Below are positions 53,746 to 64,000 of a stretch of 64,000 nucleotides of DNA, piece after piece. Both the position numbers and the translations under genes were made by a program. The notes under the pieces are model-generated. The model made no database searches and was not told where the DNA came from. It was given only the letters and a program-made list of their open reading frames with translations. Origin of the DNA: Leucaena leucocephala (Eukaryota; Streptophyta; Magnoliopsida; Fabales; Fabaceae); assembly GCA_037074615.1 (NCBI GenBank), contig CM073542.1, positions 15,826,001 to 15,890,000 on the forward strand, read 5' to 3'. Every line of letters starts with the position of its first letter. The first letter of the stretch is position 1.

Positions 53746-56700
53746 CTGAGCGGGAATAATTGTGGTGTCATTGTGTGTGATGATGTCCTTCATGAACTTC
53801 ATGATGCAGTGTCCACAATACAGGGTTTTTCTTTGGTTCCTTTGGGAACTGTAAAAAAATTAATCACACAAATAAAAGGTATCGATCAATCGAAGATATT
53901 ATAATAACTACATTTTTGGTTAAATTATTATAATGTTTATACTTACGTTGACTATCTTCTACATGTAGTCAATATCGTTATTTCCTTTGACCTATGGCAC
54001 GTGAGCCCTTTAAGTTTGACGTACATGTATATAGCACTGACAAAACAATAAAAAGTTATTGTGATTGCCAAAAGTAATGCATAAACAAAATTATGTTAAA
54101 TATGAAAAAAACAAATTCAACTTACCCGTTGAAGTAATGGACTATATGTGGTCTGATCCCCATGAAAAGAATCTATGAACCAAATCTTTTGCCTAAAGTG
54201 ATATAATGTAACACCATGAGCATCCAGTGTCCATTAAATATACTGTAAAATCATTCTAAAATATAAATATTATTAATTATTTAGACATATTTTGTACCTA
54301 ATATAATTTAAAAGTAATATTATAAACGAATTTGATTTATTTTAAAAGAGCTAATCAGGGTAGAAAAGAGTTCTACTAAAATCTAAAAGAAACTCTACCA
54401 TGATTATAAAAATAATTTTTCTTAAAATTTAAATAATTAATATAATATTAGAGTATGTATAATGAAATCTACTGTGGTAATATAGAAGTATTTTACACAT
54501 AACTTTAAAGAAGAATGTTATACAATTAATATAGCTTTAATGAAACATATGAAGTTTTTCCTCGAGTCCTAAGATGAGACTATCATATGAAAAATATTAC
54601 TAAAAATAGGGTGAGACAAATGTCTTAGTAACCAGCAATTCTACTCATCATGTATATTAACATGTACTCATAAGGTGTCAAGTCAGACATCATAAAGTAT
54701 AATATATAGAAAATAATATATTATTATAATAGAATCAAATGGCACTCCTATCAATCCAACTAAATCCCCTTATTCCTGCCGATCGAACCTATGGGCTAGT
54801 GATAATTGCCATATACCTGGCCACTCAAAAAGCTTACCGATAAAGTGGTATGGATAGGCCAAAGTCCATAAAGTACATGACCGTACCATGGGTTCCTTCC
54901 TTGTTAGTACATAGGTAAGAGTGTTGCAGTCCTTCGATAAACAGATGAGGCACGTCTCTCATTAAATTGATAGGACAAAAGTCAACTATCAAAATCCAAT
55001 AGAGTTTATACCATGTAGTAGAAATATAACTCTATCATCACTCATCCCCAATACATAATTCTTAAAATAATCATATTAATCAAAATCTCAATAGCTTGAT
55101 AAATATCATAAAAGAGGTTTTTTCTCAAGATAATAACTTTATTCAAATTCTAATACCAAAATATAACAAATTTATAATCTCAATTTAAACTTTTCAAATT
55201 AAACTTTAAGTCCCACGAGACTATTTTCAATAAAAATTATCAAATAAGTTTTCTTAATATATATATTAAATCACTCACAAACATCATATTAGCATACATA
55301 ATGAGTAAAAAGTGATTATCTCTCGCCTAAATATATGAATAATTACCATAAAAGATCTGAAAGGTAAATATTATATTTGGGTAAGTTGAACTAAGGGCGT
55401 GTTTGGGAGGAAAATAGATGTGTAATTCTTTAGGAATAGGAAAAATATTGAAAGAGAGGAGTTGACTCAACAATCAAATATGAGAAATAACTCAGGGCCT
55501 AGGCTCTATTTATAAAGTCATAATAATAATTCAAATTCAAATCTATATCTAAATTTGAACTCAAATCCTAATCATTCTTTAACTAATAATAACAATCAAA
55601 TCATAAAACTCTAAGTAAAGATAATGATAGGATAATCCAAATATTATATTTTATTAAAAAAAGTACCAAACTATAATAATTTAATTATATAATATTTTTA
55701 AGTTACTGTAAATAATATTTAAATTGTGTTTAAATAAAAGATTAAAAATTGGGATGTTACATATATAACAAACAAAAAGAGAACTACTAACAAACTATTG
55801 ATTGAATTTAAGAAATTTAAGTACTATTCTCACCATTGGCAAAAGGCGCAGAAAAGATAGTATTCTCTGAAGCCCTTGCACCATGGTCATTTGCTAGTTC
55901 CCTTGTTTTCTTGTGAAGAAAATCTGGCTTCACATTCTCATCAAGGACGCCAAATGTGTGGGGGTTGACGAACTTGAACTTGTCAGAGAGACCATTGGGG
56001 ACTGTACATTCCTTTTGAAGGTGTCTTAAATGCCAAAACAAACAAATCAATATGATAGATGCTCTGAGAGCTAAGTACCCAATCACACAGTTGCAGAAGT
56101 ACCTTATATAGAAGTTATAGGCAGAAGTGCTTACCATAGATCTCTGGCTTGAAGTGAATTTTCTCATAATACGGTTCTCCCTTAGGGCTTCTGACAACAA
56201 CCATCTTCCTATGTTCCTCTAGAAAATCCAGAATCTCAAATCAATAGCGGGAAATTGCTGGATAGGCTCTTTCTAAGAACATGATATTAACCCATGGATG
56301 AACTGATGAGCTCCCAAACTGCACTTTCTCCTCTTATGCTAAGCAACATTTCAATTAGCTAAATAGAGTGTATAGAATCTAAGGCAACCTAAAACTAGAA
56401 ACTAATAAGTATCCCTTTGGCACAAGAAGGGAATACTTAGAGTCCTTGAGGATCTTCATCTTTACCCTTACGTGACTTACAGGGAGAGGCACGTTGTGAA
56501 GCACGGTCTCTTCTTGTTTGTTGTACTATGGCCTATTACAATCATATGGTATTTCAAGTTTTCTACCAAATAGTGAACATCTGCCTTGCCATAAAAAATA
56601 TAGAGTAATTATATTATGTAGTGTGACGAGCATAATTAAGTTTGAGACTTTGAACTATAGTAATATATACTACCTTAGGTAGCTATGGGTAGGAAATTGT

Positions 56701-57600
56701 GTAGCTATCTTTTGTTCTTGGTCTACTTTCCCCACAAGCATCTTTTCAAGAGCCTCGACCTTCATGTATTAATCAATGATGATATTGCGACCTTTTTGTT
56801 ACTAGAAGTAAGTGTTGAAGCTGCTTATTGGTAACCCTTTTAGGCTTTTGCCACTTTACAAAATAAGCTTTCTTGGAGACTCCATAGTCAAAGCTACTCA
56901 GAAGATCAGGGTGGTCAGGAGTCCCCAACGCCTTCTCTAGTATATCCTCTTCAGTAGGACACTTGCCTATTGAGACTTGTTGGGACATGCTCTCTTGTAC
57001 AGCCATCAATATATTTTTAAGTCAATATACATGTATACTAACAATTAATTATTCGATCAATATTATTAATACTTACCAATTTGTTAACAACCTCCTTCAC
57101 ACAAGGATTGTCAATAATGCCCTCTTTATTTTATATTGCCAATACCCATAGCATTGGGCATAATGGAGTAGCATCTAGTCCCTCCTTTTCTTTTAATAGT
57201 TTCTCAAGGCCTATATACCTTAAGTGCCCTTTCTGGTAGGGATATTGGTTCTTCTACACTATCTCCTTGTTCTATTGGTTTAATTCCTGTGACAATATGC
57301 AAAATTGAGCTAGAGATATATACATTAAATACTATTGACTTATATATGAAGTGTAAAAATATCACTTGAATGCTTTTTCCTGACTTGACCTTACAAAAGT
57401 AGCTCAATTGGCCTATTTTACCACAACCGTTCCAAGAGAAGAACCTCTGACTCATCGGCAAAGTAGGGATCCTTTAAATATTTTCTCGTCACAAAACCCC
57501 AAAAAGAGCGTAGTGCCCTCCTAGTGTTCTTGAGAACATATTTCCTTCATATTTCATCTATATCAAATCCCAACTGCAACACACAAAATTAACTTATTAG
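53746..57600 (-). pseudogene. Second gene of another CACTA family: Transposase_24-like start and Ulp1-like protease end
   Basis: Minus-strand pieces in order: LGFDIDEI, stop, RKYVLKNTRRALRSFWGF and TRKYLKDPYFADESE (57600-57450); ISLPERALKVYRP (57240-57204); MAVQESMSQQVSIGKCPTEE, ILEKALGTPDHPDLLSSFDY and SKKAYFVKWQKPKRVTNK (57009-56773); KFKFVNPHTFGVLDENVKPD, LANDHGARASENTIFSAP (about 55990-55820); then beyond a solo LTR IWFIDSFHGDQTTYSPLLQ (54200-54126) and YCGHCIMKFMKDIITHND, TTIIPAQ (53848-53746). The last two match the Ulp1/C48 cysteine protease pattern 'W-x-x-D-S/P-x-H' and 'x-C-G-x-x-x-M-x-x-M', with Cys in the catalytic place. Such a fusion is common as the second gene of plant CACTA elements. 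It has many stops and two retroelement insertions. A relic. Confidence 0.6.
54207..55761 (-). repeat. Solo LTR (1555 bp) inside the Ulp1-type relic
   Basis: Read on the minus strand it starts TGTAACATCCCAATTTTTAA and ends GGTGTTACA, so it has TG...CA ends with short inverted repeats (TGTAACA). Flanks are TATAA (54202-54206) and TATAT (55762-55766), four of five bases alike, as expected for an old 5-bp target duplication. A TATA-like 'ctttataaatagagc' lies about 250 bp inside. No coding sequence. It separates two exons of the protease relic. Confidence 0.7.
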
Positions 57601-57609
57601 GGTGAAGTA

Positions 57610-59184
57610 TGTTAGAATGGAGTTTCACCCACATAGGGGTGAATTAAGAGATATTCAAAATTTAAAAACTTAAGTAAAAGTTCAAAGATTTAGTTTAAAA
57701 AGATTTCACTGATAGAACCAGATAAAGGAAAGGTGTACACAATCGATTTATACTTGTTTAACCAATCCTTGGCCTATGTGTAGTCCTTATAATTTTTTGA
57801 AGTATTTCACTAATCTCTAAGATTCTCTAGGCTCTTGTTGACTCAATATATCAACAAGAGAATATTTCTCTCTCTCCCCTTACTTCATTTAAGGTTATAA
57901 TTCTACTCAGGAGTCCCACTTTTGAGTATCTCAAATAATAAATAAAGATTTCTAACTCTCTCTAGTAGAGTAATGATAATAAACACTGAAGATCAAGCTT
58001 TCTAAGTTTCTCTCTCAAAGAACGAAAGTGCTCTATTTGGAGAATACAAAATAGGGTAAAATAAATTTTGTAACGAATGCTTCAGTAAATGTTGTTCGTT
58101 CATGTTTGTTGTGCTTCTTAACTTCAACATTTACCTTGGATTCTTTTATAGTTGAGTTGTTTACATATTCATTAGACTCATTGAAGTAACCATTAAAGAA
58201 TAAAGCTGTTATTGCTTACGCTTGAAGCATTTAATGCATTATGATATATTTTTACTTTTTGATGAATTTCTTCATTTGATCTTGTTTCTACTTGCAATTG
58301 ATCTAGAAATATGTTGTATAAATGATATAGAAAGAGTTTTTGAATTGAAACATCAAAGTTTGTCAAAGTATGATTTGAAAATATTTTTGAAGAATAGTTG
58401 AATTTATCGAAAGGATGTCTTATCGAAAAGAGCTTTGATAAATATCAAACATTTCACATTGAAACGTTGATTCTTATTGAATAATACTTCGATAACCATC
58501 CTTATCAAAATATATTTTGAAAAATATCCTTTTGATAATAAAGGCTTGGTTCAGACTTATTGAAATACTCATCGAGAAAACTCTTTTCAAAATATTTATT
58601 CCACAACCATAATAGTCAATTTATCAAAGTGTTCTTCAATAAATTCCTAACATTGAAGATTCTATGATTTTTTTAATCTTATCTCAAATGTTATGTACTA
58701 TATTTTAGAACAAGATTTTATAAGATATTTTTTAAAGCATGCCTTAAGATCATTCTTTAATTGATTCACAAATCTATAGAATCATTTATCAGTTCAGAGC
58801 TTGGGTTTAAAAATTGAATCTCCTCTATTTATTGAAGCATTTATGGATAAACTGCCATATCAATTAATACTTCGATAAATGAAGCTTGAAATAGATTTCA
58901 TAACAATTTTGTCCTTATTTATCAAAGAGCTCATCAATAAACACTCTTATCAATAAATGTTTGATAAATGTCTCTTAGAAACATAAACTAAGTTTTCATG
59001 CCTTTATCCAAGTCTTTATTGATCAATGTTACAATAAATTTCTTTTGTAAAATATATTTCATAACTGAGTTAACTAAATGTTGTTCTTGTTTATTGAATG
59101 GTTTATTGATAAACATAATTACAAAAAAATCAGCTATGTTGAAAACTAGATTTGAACTGTCATCATCAAACATAGAGTCTAACA
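57610..59184 (-). repeat. LTR of the GAG-like-only element
   Basis: Minus-strand start TGTTAGACTCTATGTTTG directly after the polypurine tract, end CATTCTAACA at 57610, with the phrase 'ggtgaaactccattctaac' at the end. 58370-58990 is rich in 'ttgataaatgtttgataaa' phrases, a minisatellite-like filler often seen in such LTRs. Confidence 0.6.
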
Positions 59185-59471
59185 TTTCTCTCCATTTGTG
59201 ATGATGCAAAATATAAGAGATAAAACATTATTATTTTTACATGAATTAAATATTAGAACATACCAATCAATCAAAATTTGTTAAGTTGACAGTAAACATC
59301 AAACACAAGTTTATTAGAAGCTTTATCAGCAAACACAATGGACAGTAAAGCTTATTAGTAACTTGTTCATTTTAAAAATAAAATTAGTCATAGTACAAAA
59401 GATGACTAAAGCATGACCATAATCTTATCAGTTTCTCTACCCCTTTTTGACATCATTAAAAAGAACAACAT

Positions 59472-62400
59472 TTAAGGTTTAAAAGAGGAAGGTTTTGAAG
59501 CAGAAGGTGAAGAATAGGGTGCTAAAGGTTTAGAAGTAGAGGGAGGATTTGGTAAGGCAAGTAGTTCATCAGAGGAGAAAGTGGTTCGAGAGTTGTCAAT
59601 TTTGGCCTTTAAGTCTACCACTTGTTGTCTTAATGCCTTAGGTGGGTAAGTGTGTAAATCAATGATATGAGAAAGAATCCTAAATTAATTCTTTATGGCT
59701 TCATTGCTTTATTGATTTCAGAAACTAGCTTGTCTTCAAGGGAATGTTAAAAATCATTGAACAAGTTAGGAATCCCTTGAAAAGAAGCTTGACTAAATTA
59801 TTGAACTCAAGTCATCATTCTCTCATCAAAACTTTTTAGTTCTTGTTGCAACACATTATGCAGAGCTGCTTGAGCAAAAGATGGAGCATATGGTTCAGTA
59901 TGTCCTACAGATGATTGAGCCTCATCTTGCTACCTTAAGGTTGATGCAACATGTTGCTTTTCTTTTCCCTTCTGAGCTTATTTTCCTTTAGATGACAAGG
60001 GTAATGTGATTCTTATATTATATATCTAATAAGCCCTAAATCTTAGAATCTTCATTTCTTTATCTCCTTTCTCTAAATAATCAATATTGTTGCAATTAAT
60101 GATGAAAGAGACTAATTGAGGATAGGAGATAGGAGTAACTTTTTGTAACATCTCAACTTTTTTTTATCTGTATAAGACTAAAAGAGGAAAGATGTTATTA
60201 AGTGATTGAGATGATAATCAGAAGAAAAGATATTGGTTAGATAAATTTAAGTCAAAGAAAGCGAGAAAATATAAAGTTATAAAGGTAAAGGGACTAAACT
60301 ATAAATAGTGAAAGTTTATGGACTAAACTTTAAATAGTCAAAGTACATGTACTAAATTGCAAATAATAAAAAGTTCAAGGACCTAAATAGAGTTTTGAGA
60401 TTTTAGGTACCACATTGGAATTTAAAATTTGGTAGAAAGGGGCTAAAATAGAATTTGGCAATTCAGGGACTAAAGTACAATTTTTGTCAAATTTAAGGGC
60501 AAAAGTTATAATTATTGAAAGTTGAGCCAGAAAAGGCCCAAAATTGCCTAAAAATATTACAATCCCAAATTTTACTAGTAAATCAAAGATAGAATTTTGA
60601 CTAGGCATATCTCTCATAATTATGATTTAAGGTTATGATAAATTGATATTTATTTAAGAAGTCTAGTAATTAGTACAGTATCTTCCTGACCTCAAAATTA
60701 GATGAAATTTTGTAGTAAACTCTTATAATTAATATAAGAATTTATCAAACTAATAGAAGTAAAAAAGGAGTCCTGTAGAATTTATTATATAATTTAAGGT
60801 AAAAAAGGACACTAATAAAGGATTTAAAGAAAATGTATAGAATTTTTATTAGGACTTCTGGCTTTAAAAAAATTATTTTATATTATAATAAATTTATAAA
60901 AATGTCAGAACCCTTAAAAGAATTGTATATAATTTATCTAAAAAATTAGGGTAGTTTAAAGTACTTGGTAAGGAAATGCCTTAGGATATGTGACAAACTA
61001 ATAGTTTAGGCCTAAACCAGCCCAAAGTGGCATCATGTAAGATCCCAAGAAGTCAAAGAATTTATCATGTAGCTAAATGAATTTTCTAGGCGAATTTATT
61101 ATTGTTTAAAGAAAGAAATCAAAGAAAATCAAGAGATAATGCAAGGTGGTATGTGATGTGTTATTGGTGGGACCCATACCATATGCAAAAATTGTCACAT
61201 GAAGCCAAGCAAAAGAGGAAGAGTTTTGGCACATGTGGAATTGTATTAAAATAATGTAAGAATTAATTTAATGATGATTAAGGATAGTTAATCAAGAAAG
61301 CAACTAACGAGCGTTAAGATTAAGACTATGTAGTAATTAGTTGAAGGGAGGGTAAAATGGTCCCAAAATGCCAAAATATTTGCTATAAATACCCTCTTGT
61401 CTTTACAATTTTGTGCACCTAGAGTACCCTTGGGGAAACCATGCCCAAATGAAGAAAAAACTCAAAATAAGATCAAGGAGAAGCCACCCAAACAAATATC
61501 TAAAGTAAGTAATCATTCTTAATATATTTTCAAGTATTTTGGAAGGATAAAACCTAAGTTTTAATGGAAGAAAAGTGAGATATTTTCTATGTTATGATTC
61601 TGTCTAGAACTGTGCAATAAAGAAGGAAGAAGAAATTCAAGTTAGAATTATGTAATTAACACTTATATAAGCTAGATTTAGTGATTGGTGATTGAATTAA
61701 GTTGTGCTCTTGACTTTACTATTGATGAAGGCCATTCAACCACCTACTGTACATGACCAAGAAGAATGAATTTCAATAATCTAATGCTTCCAGTGAATTT
61801 ATATGATGATTTTATGTAGGATTGTAACCTTAGAAAAATTGAAATTGAGAAAGGAAAAATTTGAAACCCTCTTTGTTACTATTCATACTCATGAACAGTT
61901 ATTATAATTTTATGATTTTGATGCTTCTAATAGTTTTAAAATGAAAAATGTGTGGGATTAAGTATAGAAACAAATATTGGCATAATTGGAATCAAAATAG
62001 AAATTTTTGAAATAAAGCAAACTTCTTTTCAGTTTTGTCCAGTAGGCCATGAAAGAGCTAAAATTTTATATTTCTAAGCTCATAAATGGATTTATAAGGA
62101 AAAATTGTGTAGGTTTAAGTCAAGATATAAATTAATTCAAATATGAAGGAATAGAAAATAAGAAAAGTCAAGTTTATCAGTTAAGGAAACTGAACCAAGT
62201 TTAGAGGTTGAATTAATTGAGTTATAATATGAACTTTATAATGTTATGTTAGGCTTGGTTAGTTATGATAAAGGGAACTACAAGCAAGGAGCAAGAATAT
62301 AAGGAAAGGTTAAAGGAAAAGCAAGGAATAGAGGTAGTAAACTTACCTACTTGTATGTTTATGTTGCTTGGATATTTTATGTGATGTTTGCTTACTTTGA

Positions 62401-63951
62401 TTATGTGACGCATGTATGATTAAGTAATGCTCTATCTTTTATGCTATGGCCATATGTTATAATTATGGAAACATAGAAGCATATAAAGTTATCATTATGC
62501 AAGTATGATCATTAAGTGCACACATATTGACATCAATCATTTAGTTGCATACATTGTATGATATCCATTTACTACTGAGATTTTCCTATAAATCTCACCC
62601 TCTCCATTTCATTCCCACACTAGCAAGTTTTCAAAGATGGAGAAGATAAAGATGAATGAATAAGAGTTAAGAATTAGTTAACATGACTAAAATGTGATTG
62701 TTGTATGAATTGTATGATGTAAGAATGTTATATGTACAGTTCCTGGCAGTAATTTGCACCTACATAGGAAAAATAATTAATAAATGTATGATATTTTCTC
62801 AAGATTTAGTTAATATGTCAAGTTTTATTTTAACATTAAGAACACCTTATTTCAATGTATGTACAAAGAGAATGAAACTTTTAAAGTTAGGGACCATAAA
62901 CTATTTTCAAAATTTTTGACCAAATAAATAATATTTTAGGTCAACACTGTATTGATTGACTAAATATTTGGTCTGAGACTTATTTTTCTCTTAAAATTCA
63001 TTATGTTAGCTTCACGTAGCCTTTCTAACCACTTCATTTTGAATTTTTTAGAATTAGTTATATTTTTTGAAGTTTGTCGCTTAATTTGGAAATACTACAT
63101 GAACAGTACCTAGGAGTTAGAAATTTCTAGATTTTTAAATTGAACTTCAATGATCATAAAAGTGGTTCTAAATGCCACAAAATGATCTCTAAGAAGTACA
63201 AAAGTAAGGTGCTACAAATTTAGAATTGTCATAGTAAAAGTTTATAATTTCACTATAGATCAATGCACCTATGTTTATCTTTTCCCTATTAATAATTCTT
63301 GCTAGAAGTAGGTAATAATCTTGGTTAAGATAAGTAAAGCTCCCTGACTTGTTGGCCATACTTGTAGTAGATTATCCTATGATAATCACACATATCTTTT
63401 GGGATAGACTTTAGATCTCCTATAAAGTTGTTACTAAGCATTATAATCTTATAAATGCCTTGAGTGACAATGCCTGTCTTTTCTCATAGTGAGTTTCCTG
63501 AAGAATAAGATTAATGGTATCACCATCCATCTTTAACTCCCTACCTTTTAACTTCATGGTGAGGTAACTCTTACTAATTCTCCATCCTTATTCACCTCAT
63601 CATGAATCTTCATATTGCAATAAAATCTTCGAACTACTTCTGGGCTATATGAAAAGTTAATCCCTAGCTAATTTTCATAATAATTTAGTGATTAGAGAGA
63701 TCTAATTAGGTTATGTCATTATATTCAAGTAGTTTAAGTCCATATAGCTTATAGGGCAGAAATCGCTATCAACAAACTCTAATTTGTATTTCTCTTGTCT
63801 ACTCCTCTATCTAAGTTTCCCATGGGTAACTCTTTCAGAAGTAGGAATAAGAGTAAGGGTTGACATACGGAGTACCTTAAGAGGAATCAATTTTTCCTCT
63901 CCTAGCAATTTATTTCTTTCTCTGACTAGATGAAGGAGCAGATGGAGTCAT
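59472..63951 (-). pseudogene. GAG-like 'putative plant transposon protein' frame, split by a solo LTR
   Basis: Minus-strand pieces: MTPSAPSSSQRKK (63951 on), REKYKLEFVDSDFCPISY, INFSYSPEVVRRFYCNMKI and HDEVNKDGELVRVTSP, LKGRELKMDGDTINLILQ, then NQDYYLLLARIINREKINI and GALIYSEIINFYYDNSKF. At 63216 the solo LTR starts. On its far side the reading resumes at 60143 with KVTPISYPQLVSFIINCNN and IDYLEKGDKEMKILRFRA, and ends with LRQQVVDLKAKIDNSRTTF, SSDELLALPNPPSTSKP to a TAA at 59472-59474. A 'FYANM..' start followed by a '...INIGALI...' helix is the pattern of the plant transposon/GAG-like domain seen in non-autonomous elements. Several stops and frame changes. The assignment is by pattern only. 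Confidence 0.55.
60144..63216 (+). repeat. Solo LTR (3.07 kb), same family as 1-1553, nested in the GAG-like frame
   Basis: It starts TGTAACATCTCAACTTTTTT and ends AAGTAAGGTGCTACA (TG...CA). The start and end resemble those of the LTR at 54207-55761. Flanks ACTTT (60138-60142, one extra T before the LTR) and AATTT (63217-63221) agree at four of five bases. A TATA-like GCTATAAATACCC is at 61382-61396, followed by a leader with 'cttggggaaaccatgccc'. 60290-60480 holds repeated 'gggactaaa..aaa' phrases. The frame at 62698-62919 has no family resemblance. That the GAG-like reading resumes on both sides is the best support for both boundaries. Confidence 0.65.
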
Positions 63952-64000
63952 TTGAGAAGAAATTCCTATGTTGAGGGTAACATTGATTACTTGATTGATG

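Larger units (their letters stand above)
57610..64000 (-). mobile_element. GAG-like-only LTR retroelement (TR-GAG/LARD type), continuing past the window
   Basis: Minus-strand order: a reading frame for a GAG-like 'putative plant transposon protein' (63951-59472), a short spacer, a polypurine tract (AATGGAGAGAAA, complement at 59185-59196) and an LTR of 1575 bp. No protease, integrase or reverse transcriptase follows the frame, so this is a non-autonomous type. It lies in an intron of the Ulp1-type relic (acceptor GTTGCAG just below 57600), and it is itself cut by the solo LTR at 60144-63216. The 5' LTR would lie beyond 64000. Confidence 0.6.

Noticed and set aside
57204..57461. The 85-codon minus-strand frame taken as one exon
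   Set aside because: Only the last part (SLPERALKVYRP) looks like protein of the relic. The rest is intron-like or in another frame.

Overview
This is a stretch of eudicot plant nuclear DNA. It is AT-rich, its genes carry GT-AG introns, and it is built mostly from nested transposable elements. It also holds a piece of chloroplast DNA and one apparently intact host gene, a stomagen/EPF-family peptide hormone gene (EPFL4/5/6 type) at 22827-24262 on the minus strand. I see no rRNA, tRNA or CRISPR array. The species cannot be fixed from the sequence.

Layout. 1-1.55 kb: a minus-strand copy of an LTR-like repeat, seen again in the opposite orientation at 60.1-63.2 kb. 1.55-~4.2 kb: a nuclear insertion of plastid DNA (NUPT) carrying the decayed atpF exon 1, part of its intron, and atpH. 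5.3-15.7 kb: two Mutator-like elements (MULEs) of one family, in opposite orientation, with ~130-bp terminal inverted repeats. Each carries a host-gene exon fragment (Pack-MULE structure): a cinnamoyl-CoA-reductase-like exon in the first and a DUF212/acid-phosphatase-like exon in the second. Each also holds a degenerate array built on GTTGTTATT/AATAACAAC, and the first keeps scraps of MULE transposase. 15.7-22.8 kb: AT-rich intergenic DNA with foldback repeats. 22.8-24.4 kb: the EPFL gene and its leader. 24.4-31.2 kb: mostly intergenic DNA, with a GC-richer open region at 28.1-28.6 kb and a foldback MITE at 30.5 kb. 31.3-33.5 kb: the 3' end of an unidentified host reading frame, cut by a Ty1/copia deletion derivative.

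33.7-45.7 kb: a third, eroded MULE of the same family, split by an 8.6-kb CACTA (En/Spm) element at 35898-44522. That element has CACTACAAAAA ends, a 3-bp AGG target duplication, a TNP2 transposase gene killed by five nonsense codons, and a six-exon second gene that is nearly intact. 46.5-52.4 kb: a RING-H2 gene relic split by a second, shorter member of the same CACTA family (47070-52262, TSD TCA) that has lost the TNP2 gene. 53.7-57.6 kb: the second gene of a different CACTA family, with a Ulp1-like protease end, split by a solo LTR (54207-55761). 57.6 kb to the window end: a GAG-like-only LTR retroelement on the minus strand, itself split by a solo LTR (60144-63216).

How it fits together. 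Almost every reading frame belongs to a mobile element or to a host gene broken by one. The order of nesting can be read from the target duplications. The nonsense codons in the CACTA transposase and the copia frame fit C-to-T/G-to-A transitions, and most amino-acid changes in atpH do too. This is what is expected of DNA that has been cytosine-methylated for a long time.
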